Assembly: GCA_021604865.1 (NCBI GenBank)
Contig: BQJU01000079.1
Span: 1 to 33,292, forward strand
Reading direction: 5' to 3'
Source: Saprospiraceae bacterium
GTDB taxonomy: Bacteria > Bacteroidota > Bacteroidia > Chitinophagales > Saprospiraceae
DNA length: 33,292 bases
Numbering within the stretch: position 1 is the first letter of the stretch; each line of letters begins with the position of its first letter. Position numbers and translations under genes: made by a program. The notes below the pieces were generated by a model. It was not told where the DNA came from, made no database searches, and saw only the letters and a list, made by a program, of their open reading frames with translations. Positions 9,540-18,588 of this stretch are shown one piece after another.

Positions 9540-10622
9540 TCATACCAATCCTTTCACCAACACCGCCACACCCAAAAAACCACCAAACCCCTCCGCTGCC
9601 ACCTCAATCTTCCGCTTCATCTCCTCATTCAAAGGCAAAAAGGGTTCCGGATGAATAATGACCTGGTCTTTTTTAATGGTTCTTTTCCAGGTGCCAATCA
9701 CCTTGCCCTGATGCACGATGATCGGATAAAAAATCCCGTTTTTTGAAATCACACTTTTCGTTTGACTGGCATCGAGTACAGCACTTCTGTCCCGGTAGGC
9801 GATGACGTATTCATCAAAAGCGGGCAGTAAAAGGAGTTGATCTATACCCTGCATTACATCCGGGCCATCATTTGGTAATAAATAAGTCTGTCCTTCTAAT
9901 TCCTGTTCCCGGAAAAGGTGCTGCACCAGAGCCAGCCCTTTTTTGGCCTCCGTAACCGTCAATCCTGACCACCAGACAAAATCCTGAAGTGTAGCGGGTG
10001 CGCGGCTCAAAAAATAGCGTTTTGCCATTTCGCCCAACGCTTCTTCTCTCTGCATCGACCTTTTATTAGGCACACATTCGTCCAAAAGGGTGAAGGTAAA
10101 TTGTTTGCCAATCCGACTCCCAAAACAAATCACCTGATCCAGTCCTGCGCGATGCAGGATGTGGTATAGCCGCTGCCCTTCAGTGGAAATACCTTGCTGC
10201 TGAAGGGAGGTCCCCATCTCCTCTCTGGTGAATTCTTTGCCGCCTTCCAATACCCGCCGAAAGATGGCTTTAGATCGTTCCAGGGTTGATTCATCAAGAC
10301 CGAGCTGCCGGTTCCGGCCCTTTGAAGAAGCAATAATCCGGGGTGCTACCAGATCGAGTAGCCAGTGAATGTCCGCTGCGGCCACAATATGTAAGGTGCC
10401 CCGCATCAACCAGGAACGAATAATTTTCCGATCGGCAATGGCTTGTTCCACATCACAATCTGCTATTCCCGGCAAACGCATCCCGATCGACCATTTGGCG
10501 TGCTGGTAATCCTGAGCCTGTATGCCGCCTTGCCAGGACACCAGCGCTTCTATCTGCTTAAATCGAGCGCCTGTAATTTGCTGATTTTGAAGGCGGTGGT
10601 GAATAATATCTCGTGGCGTCAT
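9540..10622 (-). CDS. Winged-helix DNA-binding protein, YcaQ/AlkZ (HTH_42) family
   Basis: A 360-residue cytosolic protein of the HTH_42 superfamily, which includes the DNA glycosylases AlkZ and YcaQ that remove bulky alkylated or cross-linked bases. The start at 10622 (MTPRDIIHHRLQNQ) is at the expected point. Residues 30-45 (WQGGIQAQDYQHAKW) contain Gln35-Ala-Gln37, matching the QxQ motif used for catalysis in AlkZ. It is followed by SIGMRLPG and the SWLMRGTLHIV stretch typical of the family. Further winged-helix segments lie around residues 200-245 (RAPATLQDFVWWSGL). The gene is single and divergent from the hydrolase at 10817. Base-excision activity is inferred from the motif; many members are uncharacterised. 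Confidence 0.8.
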   Translation of the reverse strand: MTPRDIIHHRLQNQQITGARFKQIEALVSWQGGIQAQDYQHAKWSIGMRLPGIADCDVEQAIADRKIIRSWLMRGTLHIVAAADIHWLLDLVAPRIIASSKGRNRQLGLDESTLERSKAIFRRVLEGGKEFTREEMGTSLQQQGISTEGQRLYHILHRAGLDQVICFGSRIGKQFTFTLLDECVPNKRSMQREEALGEMAKRYFLSRAPATLQDFVWWSGLTVTEAKKGLALVQHLFREQELEGQTYLLPNDGPDVMQGIDQLLLLPAFDEYVIAYRDRSAVLDASQTKSVISKNGIFYPIIVHQGKVIGTWKRTIKKDQVIIHPEPFLPLNEEMKRKIEVAAEGFGGFLGVAVLVKGLV

Positions 10623-10767
10623 TACTGATTATCTTTTAAAGGAATATAAGTCAAGGTCATCTTCTGTCGGACATTACCAATGGCATCTTGTTGAAGATCA
10701 ATTTTATATACAATTAAAATCACTTTTATCAACCCAAAGTCAACCCTCAAAAAAACGAAAAAATTAG

Positions 10768-10798
10768 TTGGCATTAGTGAAAGTGGAGCTTAATTTTA
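10768..10798 (+). promoter_or_regulatory. Candidate promoter for the alpha/beta hydrolase gene
   Basis: TTG at 10768-10770 and TAATTTTA at 10791-10798 are separated by 20 bp. They match the Bacteroidota TTG / TAnnTTTG architecture with one mismatch (last base A instead of G). The hydrolase ATG lies 18 bp downstream. Confidence 0.45.
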
Positions 10799-10816
10799 CC
10801 TAAAATACTAACAATT

Positions 10817-11746
10817 ATGTTAAGAATTATTTTGTTCACTCTTTTGCCTCTTTTCGCCTTTTGCCAGCACGATAAAACCACTACAATGCAAGACTGGATC
10901 TATCCTTACGAAGTACAAAAGGTTGTACTCTCCGATACCTTGGAATTAGCCTATATTGACGAAGGACAAGGAGAATACAGCCTCTTATTTTTACATGGTT
11001 TGGGTAGCTACCTCAAAGCCTGGCAACAGAATATCGACGGTCTGAGCCAGCAATTCCGATGTATTGCGTTAGACCTGCCCGGCTACGGCAAATCCAGCCA
11101 GGATGATTATGCTTACGACATGAAATTCTTTGCTCAAAGTGTTCGTGCCTTCATTGACTCCCTGGCATTGGAAAAGGTCATCCTCGTGGGGCATTCCATG
11201 GGTGGGCAGGTGGCGGTACATAGCCTCTTAATGGATGATTCCAGGATAGAAAAACTCGTATTGATCGCTCCGGCGGGCTTTGAAACGTTCTCTAAATCCG
11301 AGAAACAATGGTTTCAATCGCTGGTCACGCCAGAAACGGTCAAAGCCACTCCGGAGGCACAAATCATTCGAAATTTCGAAATCAACTTCCATCAAATGCC
11401 CAAAGAGGCCCGGTTCATGATCGATGATCGACTGGCTATGCGCGAAACGCCTGCTTATGATCACTATTGTGCGATGATCCCAAAGTGTGTCTCTGGTATG
11501 CTTGAGCAAACTGTTTTTGATAGGCTCCCGGAGATCAAACAACCTACGCTGATTATTTTTGGCCAAAATGACCTATTGATCCCCAATCCATTTTTACACC
11601 CCAATCTAACTACGGAATCCGTAGCACGGGCAGGCCAGAGACAAATTCCTGGTAGCCAATTAATGTTACTGCCCAACGCAGGTCATTTTGTACAATGGGA
11701 GCAAGCTGATCGCGTCAATCAGCTAATCATGAAATTTTTACAATAA
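10817..11746 (+). CDS. Exported alpha/beta hydrolase
   Basis: A 309-residue alpha/beta-fold hydrolase. The N-terminus (MLRIILFTLLPLFAFCQ) is a signal peptide; a Cys at 16 exists, but the preceding residues do not form a good lipobox. The oxyanion segment is FLHGLG (58-63), the nucleophile elbow GHSMGG places Ser127, the acid is likely Asp252 (FGQNDLLIP) and the catalytic His is His290 (NAGHFVQWE), so the triad is complete. A cap-like insertion lies between about 155 and 235. The substrate cannot be deduced; such proteins are esterases, lipases or C-C hydrolases. It is monocistronic, with a candidate promoter at 10768-10798 and a terminator at 11843. Confidence 0.88.
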   Translation: MLRIILFTLLPLFAFCQHDKTTTMQDWIYPYEVQKVVLSDTLELAYIDEGQGEYSLLFLHGLGSYLKAWQQNIDGLSQQFRCIALDLPGYGKSSQDDYAYDMKFFAQSVRAFIDSLALEKVILVGHSMGGQVAVHSLLMDDSRIEKLVLIAPAGFETFSKSEKQWFQSLVTPETVKATPEAQIIRNFEINFHQMPKEARFMIDDRLAMRETPAYDHYCAMIPKCVSGMLEQTVFDRLPEIKQPTLIIFGQNDLLIPNPFLHPNLTTESVARAGQRQIPGSQLMLLPNAGHFVQWEQADRVNQLIMKFLQ

Positions 11747-11842
11747 TTCCTTTGCGGACAAAGGCTCAATTTTTGCAGCCCAGTCTACCCTAGTTCAAAT
11801 CTCGACACAACACATTATAAATCAAACTATTACAAAACATAC

Positions 11843-11880
11843 AACCCTTACTTTCCAAGAAAGTCAAGGGTTTTTGTTTT
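11843..11880 (+). terminator. Intrinsic terminator after the hydrolase gene
   Basis: AACCCTT-ACTTTC (11843-11855) pairs with GAAAGT-C-AAGGGTT (11859-11872), leaving a 3-base loop and one bulged C. The T-rich run TTTTTGTTTT (11871-11880) follows. It separates the hydrolase from the TonB-receptor operon. Confidence 0.85.
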
Positions 11881-12010
11881 ATTCCTTCCGTTTTTCCTTC
11901 CTTTTTCCCGCTTTAATTTAGCAGACGAAATAAATGTTGGGAATTTATTCGGACGAACTGATATGATTTCGAAAAATATATCCCAGGCAGCAAATTATGT
12001 TATACTTTAA

Positions 12011-14512
12011 ATGAAGCAACTTATGAAAAAAGCAGTTACTCTTTTGCTGGCATCCTGGTGGTGCCTGATGGCGGTGGCCCAACAGGCAACTGTCAGTGGT
12101 TCGGTTGTCAATGATCAAGGAGAGGCCCTGATTGGTGCCAATGTATTGGTGAAAGGCATAGCTTCGGGTACGGCAACCGATGTCGATGGCCAGTATAGTC
12201 TATCCGTTCCGGCAGGTGATCATATTATCGTCGTTACCTACATTGGATATGCTGAGTTGGAAAAAAATGTAAGCCTGAAAGCTGGTGAAAAAATGGTCCT
12301 TGACTTCGCCCTGTTTGAAGGCACCACTTTTGATGCAGTTGTGGTTTCAGGTTCTAAAAAACCAGAAAAACTCACAGAAAGCCCAGCGACTATCGAGACG
12401 ATCTTTAGCCGGGAAATTGAGGAATATGCGGGCAATCCCGGTGAATTGCTGGCCCGTCAGAAAGGCATTGACTACTTCCGGGCAGGCATTGCTACTCCGG
12501 CTTTCAACATTCGAGGGTTCAATTCCAATTTTAATTCCAAAAATCTACAGGTTACTGATGGCCGCTTTTCTACCTTAATTGCCACCGGATTGCCATTAGG
12601 CCCTCTATCCACTACCATCAAGGAAGATATTGAGCGGATGGAAGTCATCCTTGGTCCGAATGCCACCCTATATGGCCCGAATGCACATAATGGATTATTG
12701 AATACCATCACCAAAGACCCGCGGACTTCAGCAGGCACGACCATTGCACTCAATCCGGGCATTAGTGGCGATGGCGACGCCTATTTTTCAGGCCGCATCC
12801 GCCATGCACAGGTGCTGAGTGATAAATTTGCCTTTAAAGTAACCGGAGAATATACTGCAGCCACCGAATTTGATTATGCCGATTCCGTCTATATCGACCG
12901 GGTAGGCGCAGTGGATACCTTGGGCAAACCCATTCCGGATGGCATTAAGGAAGGATATACAGAATTTGAACTAGACAATAGCGTAGCGTTCCTACGAGCG
13001 GAGGCAGGGCTGTATTTCACACCGGTAAAAGACTTCGATATTATTTTTAATGCCGGTTATAGCAACAGCACCTATCTTGCGCCCACCAATGTAGGCCGCA
13101 ACCAGATTAAGGATTGGAAAATCAACTATTACCAGCTGCGTTTTTCAGGTGCCCATTGGTTTGCTCAGGTGTATTATTCTCAAAGTAAAACGGATAGCAC
13201 CTATGCCATTGATGAACGTACCAAGCGTTATTATCAGGGTATTGACGCCGGGTTATCGCCCAAAGAAGCCGGTGGCGCATTTTCCTATGGAAGTGGAGCC
13301 ATTTTCCAGGATGATTCCCGCCGTTTGAATGCAGAGGCCCAATACAACAATACTTTTGGCAATCTGGACATTGTGGCGGGTGTTCAATACCAGTATGACC
13401 AGGCCAATAGTTTGGGCACCTACTTATTGGATGAAAATGCGGACGACTACATCAATGTCAGTCAATTGGGAGGGTATGCCCATTTCACCTACAAATTTAA
13501 CGGCGGATGGCGGGTTTTGGCCGCAGCCAGAGCGGATAATCACGAAATCTACGATTTTAACTTTATCCCGAAGTTTGGATTATTAAAAGTAGGTGACAAA
13601 GGCACTTTCCGCCTTACTTATGGTCAGGGTATTGCGTCGCCAACTATCCTGAACATGTATGGCAATCTATTTTCCGGATTGATTTTGGGTAATGCCGAAG
13701 GTTTTACCTTAACGGATGGCACTGTTGTAGAAAAACAAAAAGTAGAAAAAATACAAACCATCGAATTGGGCTATCGCGGCCAACTGGTCAAAGGAAAATT
13801 CTTCCTGGATGCCAATGCTTATTACAATATTTCCAAAGATTTCCTGAGTCCGGTAACCGTGATCGGCGTCGCCACTCATCGGGGCAGCACGCCTATAGAG
13901 GAAGTGCAGGATGGTTTTGCTTTTTACAATGGATTGGTGGCGACTTACGTCAATTTTGGAGAGGTAAACACCTATGGTGTTGACCTTGGATTTACCTACT
14001 ATTTCACCCCGCAACTCAGCGGAAACTTTAACTATTCCTACTTTGATTATTCCGTAGATGAAAATGACCTGGACAATGACTTTGATAAAAACGGAACAGT
14101 CAACTTCCTCGATATACTGGTAAACTCCCCCAATCACAAATTAGGTGCCGGCCTCAATTATAGCGGGAGCCAATTTTTTGGCGGACTCTTTGTGCGCTGG
14201 GTTGAAAGTTATGATTATTTTTCCAGCTTCCAGATTGCCTCTCAAACCCACCCGGGATTGACATACCGCGGGGTGCCAATCGTAGAAAATGCCCGTAGCG
14301 GTGATAGCTTTAACTACGGTCCACTTGGTGGTTTTGTTACAGCCGATTTAAGTGTTGGCTACCGGATCAATGATATTTTCACAGTTTCAGCAGCAGCCAG
14401 CAACCTTTTCAATCAGGAATTGCGTGAATTTACGGCTTCTGCACCAACCAAAGGTTTATATACGCTGGAACTCAAGGTAAATTTGCCTGCGATTAAGAAG
14501 AAAGTGAGATAG
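12011..14512 (+). CDS. TonB-dependent receptor with carboxypeptidase-regulatory-like domain
   Basis: An 833-residue outer-membrane importer. A signal peptide (MKQLMKKAVTLLLASWWCLMAVAQ) precedes a carboxypeptidase-D regulatory-like domain (about 25-105: VSGSVVNDQGEALIGANVLVKG, then GTATDVDGQYSL). The plug follows (about 115-235, with KPEKLTESPATIETI, FNIRGFNSNFN and the ERMEVILGPNATLYGPNAHNG signature). The remainder is a 22-strand barrel rich in aromatic alternation, ending in YTLELKVNLP. No separate SusD-like gene is nearby, so it is not a classic polysaccharide-utilisation SusCD pair. It is the first gene of a cluster with the symporter 50 bp downstream, which suggests it imports the cluster's substrate across the outer membrane. 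The ligand is unknown. Confidence 0.9.
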   Translation: MKQLMKKAVTLLLASWWCLMAVAQQATVSGSVVNDQGEALIGANVLVKGIASGTATDVDGQYSLSVPAGDHIIVVTYIGYAELEKNVSLKAGEKMVLDFALFEGTTFDAVVVSGSKKPEKLTESPATIETIFSREIEEYAGNPGELLARQKGIDYFRAGIATPAFNIRGFNSNFNSKNLQVTDGRFSTLIATGLPLGPLSTTIKEDIERMEVILGPNATLYGPNAHNGLLNTITKDPRTSAGTTIALNPGISGDGDAYFSGRIRHAQVLSDKFAFKVTGEYTAATEFDYADSVYIDRVGAVDTLGKPIPDGIKEGYTEFELDNSVAFLRAEAGLYFTPVKDFDIIFNAGYSNSTYLAPTNVGRNQIKDWKINYYQLRFSGAHWFAQVYYSQSKTDSTYAIDERTKRYYQGIDAGLSPKEAGGAFSYGSGAIFQDDSRRLNAEAQYNNTFGNLDIVAGVQYQYDQANSLGTYLLDENADDYINVSQLGGYAHFTYKFNGGWRVLAAARADNHEIYDFNFIPKFGLLKVGDKGTFRLTYGQGIASPTILNMYGNLFSGLILGNAEGFTLTDGTVVEKQKVEKIQTIELGYRGQLVKGKFFLDANAYYNISKDFLSPVTVIGVATHRGSTPIEEVQDGFAFYNGLVATYVNFGEVNTYGVDLGFTYYFTPQLSGNFNYSYFDYSVDENDLDNDFDKNGTVNFLDILVNSPNHKLGAGLNYSGSQFFGGLFVRWVESYDYFSSFQIASQTHPGLTYRGVPIVENARSGDSFNYGPLGGFVTADLSVGYRINDIFTVSAAASNLFNQELREFTASAPTKGLYTLELKVNLPAIKKKVR

Positions 14513-14562
14513 TGAGAGGGTGAGTGGGTTGTGTTTGAGTATAGATTTTACTTTGTGAAATT

Positions 14563-16062
14563 ATGATATTAGCCTGGATACTATTTTCTATTTACCTGAT
14601 CGGAACAGCCTATCTCGGTTGGTTGGGCCATCAGCGGACCAAAGACTTCAGCAGTTTTGCCATTGGCCAGGGCGACCTTTCACCAGTAACGGTAGGGGTC
14701 ACCCTGGCAGCGGCAACAGCCTCGGCGGCTACGTTTATTATCAATCCCGGCTTTGTTTATGTCGATGGACTATCCGCCTTTATGCACCTCGGTATCAGCG
14801 TATTTGTAGGCTTTGTGTTGATGTTGTCCATTTTGTCTTTTCGCTTTCGCAAAATTGGAGAGGCCAACCAGGCGCTGACTGTTCCCGATTGGATTGGCAA
14901 ACGATACGGTTCCAAGGCATTTGCCCTTTATTTTGCTTTTATCAATCTGCTGACCATTGCATTCATCGTCCTTCTGGTTGGCGGCATTTCGATTGTGATG
15001 CAAAAATTGTTGGGTGTTTCAAACGTAACGGCCCTACTTATCACCCTGGTTTTTGTGACTGGTTATGTGCTTTTTGGTGGAACCTATGCCCATGTTTTTA
15101 CCAATATGTTTCAGGGATTTCTTATGATCGGCATTACGGTCATCATTCTTGGATCGGGTATAAAGCTGTTCCTATCAGAAGGAGATTTCTGGTTGAAGAT
15201 CCAGGCCGTTGACCCCAATCTACTGAAGGCAGTCAACCCGGAAAGCGTTTTGTTCAATGATCTATTTTCCACTTATATTGCCGGTTTTTGTATTGGTGCC
15301 GCTTTGGTTTGCCAGCCCCATATCCTGACCAAGGCGCTGTATGTAAAAAGCGATAGAGCCGTACGCAACTACATCCTAGTATTTAGCGCCGTATTTTTCT
15401 TTTTCTGTCTGCTTTTGCTGGCAGGATTTTGGGCGCATCTGGTGGTGCCTGCTGATCAACTTAATGATCCCGTCACCGGCGCATTTCGGCAAGATCTTGT
15501 GATGACCACTTATCTGCAATATGCTTTCCCTGACTGGATTTTTACCATTATCAGTGTGGTGTTATTGGCAGCCGCCATGTCGACACTTGACGGCCTCCTG
15601 GTTGGCATTTCCACGATTACCGCCAATGATCTGGTCCTGAATCTGGCTGATCGTTTTGGCAAAAAAGAATATACACAAGCACAGAAGATGAAATTGGCCT
15701 TCCGATTGAGTCACCTGGTTTTGATTCTCATTGCTGTGATTGTTTTTCTAATCACCCTCCATCCCCCTAAATTGCTGGGCATTTTTGGTCAAACCGGCGT
15801 ATACGGCCTGGTACTGGCAGCGGTTCCCCCTTTGCTGGTCGGTGTTTTATTTAAAAAAGTAAACATCCGGCTCGTTTGGAGCATGTCTGTATGCGCACTA
15901 ATCCTGCATTTTGGTTTGTTCTTTTTTGGTCAGCAATTATTTCCGAACAGCAGTCTTGCTTTTGGCAATCCGGGCGTCACCGCCACCATAGGTTTACTGC
16001 TAACCGTTATTCCAACCCTCACCATTAGTTCAATTGAAAATTTAAAAACTAGAAATGCGTAA
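14563..16062 (+). CDS. Sodium:solute symporter (SSS family)
   Basis: A 499-residue inner-membrane transporter with roughly 13 hydrophobic segments, starting with MILAWILFSIYLIGTAYLGWLG. Family features are the TKDFSSFAIGQGDLSP segment after helix 1, the small-residue helix VTLAAATASAATFI, and the SVVLLAAAMSTLDGLLVGISTITANDL stretch that in SSS members helps form the sodium site. It most resembles the proline/pantothenate-type branch of the family, but the substrate is not determinable. It starts 50 bp after the TonB receptor, and its last 8 bases overlap the start of the condensing enzyme, so co-transcription and possibly translational coupling are likely. Confidence 0.9.
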   Translation: MILAWILFSIYLIGTAYLGWLGHQRTKDFSSFAIGQGDLSPVTVGVTLAAATASAATFIINPGFVYVDGLSAFMHLGISVFVGFVLMLSILSFRFRKIGEANQALTVPDWIGKRYGSKAFALYFAFINLLTIAFIVLLVGGISIVMQKLLGVSNVTALLITLVFVTGYVLFGGTYAHVFTNMFQGFLMIGITVIILGSGIKLFLSEGDFWLKIQAVDPNLLKAVNPESVLFNDLFSTYIAGFCIGAALVCQPHILTKALYVKSDRAVRNYILVFSAVFFFFCLLLLAGFWAHLVVPADQLNDPVTGAFRQDLVMTTYLQYAFPDWIFTIISVVLLAAAMSTLDGLLVGISTITANDLVLNLADRFGKKEYTQAQKMKLAFRLSHLVLILIAVIVFLITLHPPKLLGIFGQTGVYGLVLAAVPPLLVGVLFKKVNIRLVWSMSVCALILHFGLFFFGQQLFPNSSLAFGNPGVTATIGLLLTVIPTLTISSIENLKTRNA

Positions 16063-17044
16063 TGCAATCATCATATCCTGTGGTGCTTATGCTCCGCAGC
16101 GCGTCATCCCCAACCGTTATTTTGATGACCTTTTGGGTGAAGATGTCAGTACCTGGCTGGAAGAAAATGTACAAATTTTTGAACGGCGCTGGTGCAGCAA
16201 TGAGGAAAGCACAGCTGACCTCGCAGAACAGGCGGCCAAGCAAGCTCTCGAAAGAGCCGAATTGGGTGCAGAAGCCCTCGACCTCATCATTCTGGCAACG
16301 GATACACCGGAATACATTTCTCCATCAACAGCGGCGGTACTCCAACACAGGCTAGGTGCTAAAAATGCCGGCACTTTTGATGTCAATACAGCATGTGCCG
16401 GTTTTGTTACGGCCTTGGATATCGGTGCCAAATACATTCGCGCCGATGAACAATACAAAAATGTGTTAGTTATTGGCGCTTACGCAATGAGTAAATACCT
16501 CAACCTGGCAGATAAAAAGACGGTCACTCTTTTTGCAGATGGCGCGGGAGCAGTAGTCTTACAGGCTCAAGAGACGGACAATCGGGGTTTCCTGGCCAGT
16601 GAACTAATCTCCAAAGGAGAATATAATGGCTGGATGGGTATTTATGCCGGTGGTGCCGCAAAACCTACTGATGCAGAAGTATTAAGTGCCCATGAACACC
16701 AACTGAAGTTTGTCAAAAAATTCCCCAAAGAACTCAACCCCGAAATATGGACCCAAATGGCACTAAATCTGTGCAACCGTACGGATACCCGCCCCGAAGA
16801 GGTTGAGCGATTTTTTATTACACAAATCAATATCAATGCGATCTATGAAACCCTGGATCGATTAGACATTTCGAAGGAAAAAGGCCACACCATCATGCAC
16901 CATTACGGATATACCGGGTCTGCCTGTATCCCCATGGCTTTCAACGATGCCTGGGAGAAAGGCCTACTTAAGAAAAATGACCTGGTTTTATTTATCGGTT
17001 CTGGTGGTGGACTGGCATTTGCAAGTGCAGCTTTTCGATTGTAA
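16055..17044 (+). CDS. Ketoacyl-ACP synthase III-like condensing enzyme with altered active site
   Basis: A 329-residue thiolase-fold protein of the FabH type, which in characterised members condenses an acyl-CoA with malonyl-ACP. The nucleophile Cys114 is present in DVNTACAGF, as is DGAGAVVL (162-169) and the closing GSGGGLAFASAAF. The other two canonical residues are not: the HQAN motif reads TQIN (256-259), so Thr replaces the catalytic His, and GNT reads GYT (285-287), so Tyr replaces the Asn. Two adjacent His (282, 283) lie just before. The length is normal. It overlaps the symporter by 8 bp and is followed 12 bp later by the acyl-CoA ligase. Acyl transfer without decarboxylative condensation is one possibility. 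The family call is firm; the reaction is uncertain. Confidence 0.85.
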   Translation: MRNAIIISCGAYAPQRVIPNRYFDDLLGEDVSTWLEENVQIFERRWCSNEESTADLAEQAAKQALERAELGAEALDLIILATDTPEYISPSTAAVLQHRLGAKNAGTFDVNTACAGFVTALDIGAKYIRADEQYKNVLVIGAYAMSKYLNLADKKTVTLFADGAGAVVLQAQETDNRGFLASELISKGEYNGWMGIYAGGAAKPTDAEVLSAHEHQLKFVKKFPKELNPEIWTQMALNLCNRTDTRPEEVERFFITQININAIYETLDRLDISKEKGHTIMHHYGYTGSACIPMAFNDAWEKGLLKKNDLVLFIGSGGGLAFASAAFRL

Positions 17045-17056
17045 TTTACGGGCTAT

Positions 17057-18562
17057 ATGGAATTATTCGAAGCAGATTGGGCCGCCAAATGGGCCATTTA
17101 TCATCCCCATAAAATTGCTTTTAAACAGTATGAAAGTGGGGCAACGCTGAAATTTGAGCAGCTCAATAAATTGGGCAATCGACTGGCACATGAACTTTCC
17201 GTGTCTTATAACCTTCAAAAGGGAGACCGGGTAGCTGTATTGGCAGAAAACTGCCTGGAATACCTCATGCTCCTGGCTGCTGCTCAGAAGATGGGTTTTA
17301 TTTTGGTGCCACTAAATTATCGGCTGGCCGTTGCAGAGATAGATTTTTTGTTAAATGATGCCCAACCCCAATTGGTTATTGTAGAGGATAGGTTTAATCA
17401 GCTGCTGGCGGAAACGAAAGTCTTCCCGAAGCTTCCCTGTATTTGGCCCTTGGAAGACCTGAAGCACTTTTGTGATCCAACCGTCGAATTGGCCCAGGAT
17501 GTTTCTTTTAAAAATGCCAAAATCGAGGCTGACGACCCACTTTTTATCCTATACACTTCCGGCACAACGGGTTTCCCCAAAGGGGCCTTATATACCCACA
17601 AAATGCTTTTTTGGAATAGCCTCAACACGGCTATGTCGCTGATCGTCAATTCCGAAAGCCGAACCGTCAACTGTATGCCGCCTTTTCATACCGGTGGATG
17701 GAACGTATTGATGATGCCCTTTTTCCACCATGGTGGTTATACCTGTCTGTTGAAAAAATTTGACCCCGAACTGGTTTTACAACTACTGGAATCAGAAAGC
17801 GTGACCATATTTATGGGTGTGCCAACCATGCTGAAAATGATGGCCGAACTTCCAGCCTTTAAACAGACCACTCTTCCAAACCTGCACTACATTATCGCAG
17901 GAGGAGAACCTATGCCGATCCCACTAATCGAGCAATGGCATCAAAAAGAAGTCCCCATCCGGCAAGGTTACGGCATGACCGAAGTGGGCCCGAATCTGAC
18001 TTCGCTACATCAGGAGGATGCCGTCCGAAAAAAAGGATCGATTGGCCGTCCCAATTTTTACGTTTCCATCAAAATTGCCGATGCACAAGGTCAGGAAAAA
18101 GCCCCCGGTCAAGCCGGAGAATTACTTCTAAAAGGCCCTATGGTTACGCCCGGTTATTGGAGAAATCCCACTGCTACAGCACAAGCCATTCAGCATGGCT
18201 GGTTCCATTCCGGCGACATGGCCATACGCGATAAAGAAGGCTATCTATATATTGTAGATCGCATCAAAAACATGTTTATTTCAGGTGGAGAGAACGTTTA
18301 CCCGGCCGAAGTGGAACGGGCCTTGTTGTCCCATACCTGTATTTCCGAAGCCGCCGTCATTGGGGTCAAAGATGAGAAATGGGGAGAAGTTGGGAAGGCA
18401 TTTGTCGTGTTGACTTCCGGGGCATGTATTACCGAAACGCAATTGGTTCAGCATTGCAAAACCCAATTGGCGGGTTTTAAAGTGCCGAAATATTTTGTTT
18501 TTGTAGCCGCGTTGCCCAAAAATGATACGGGGAAGATTGATCGGAGAGCTTTGATAAAATAG
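17057..18562 (+). CDS. Acyl-CoA synthetase (AMP-binding, class I)
   Basis: A 501-residue ANL-superfamily ligase that activates a carboxylic acid through an acyl-AMP to a CoA thioester. Visible motifs: A3 P-loop YTSGTTGFPKG (166-176), the PPFHTGGW segment, GYGMTE (A5), SGDMAIRDKEGYLYIVDR (A7/A8 hinge), SGGENVYPAEVE, and the C-terminal PKNDTGKIDRRAL with catalytic Lys493. Length and motifs fit the long- or medium-chain fatty-acid CoA ligases, with no carrier-protein domain attached. It is last in the receptor/symporter/condensing-enzyme cluster, so it probably supplies the CoA ester used by the preceding protein. The acid is unknown. It converges on the helicase gene with a 26-bp gap and no obvious shared terminator. 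Confidence 0.93.
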   Translation: MELFEADWAAKWAIYHPHKIAFKQYESGATLKFEQLNKLGNRLAHELSVSYNLQKGDRVAVLAENCLEYLMLLAAAQKMGFILVPLNYRLAVAEIDFLLNDAQPQLVIVEDRFNQLLAETKVFPKLPCIWPLEDLKHFCDPTVELAQDVSFKNAKIEADDPLFILYTSGTTGFPKGALYTHKMLFWNSLNTAMSLIVNSESRTVNCMPPFHTGGWNVLMMPFFHHGGYTCLLKKFDPELVLQLLESESVTIFMGVPTMLKMMAELPAFKQTTLPNLHYIIAGGEPMPIPLIEQWHQKEVPIRQGYGMTEVGPNLTSLHQEDAVRKKGSIGRPNFYVSIKIADAQGQEKAPGQAGELLLKGPMVTPGYWRNPTATAQAIQHGWFHSGDMAIRDKEGYLYIVDRIKNMFISGGENVYPAEVERALLSHTCISEAAVIGVKDEKWGEVGKAFVVLTSGACITETQLVQHCKTQLAGFKVPKYFVFVAALPKNDTGKIDRRALIK

Positions 18563-18588
18563 GCGTATTTACCTGGCATTCCTAGCCC

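Noticed and set aside
14619-15212. 197-residue overlapping frame inside the symporter gene
   Set aside because: Out-of-frame shadow of the symporter; its composition, rich in Trp, Cys and Arg, is typical of a wrong-frame translation.
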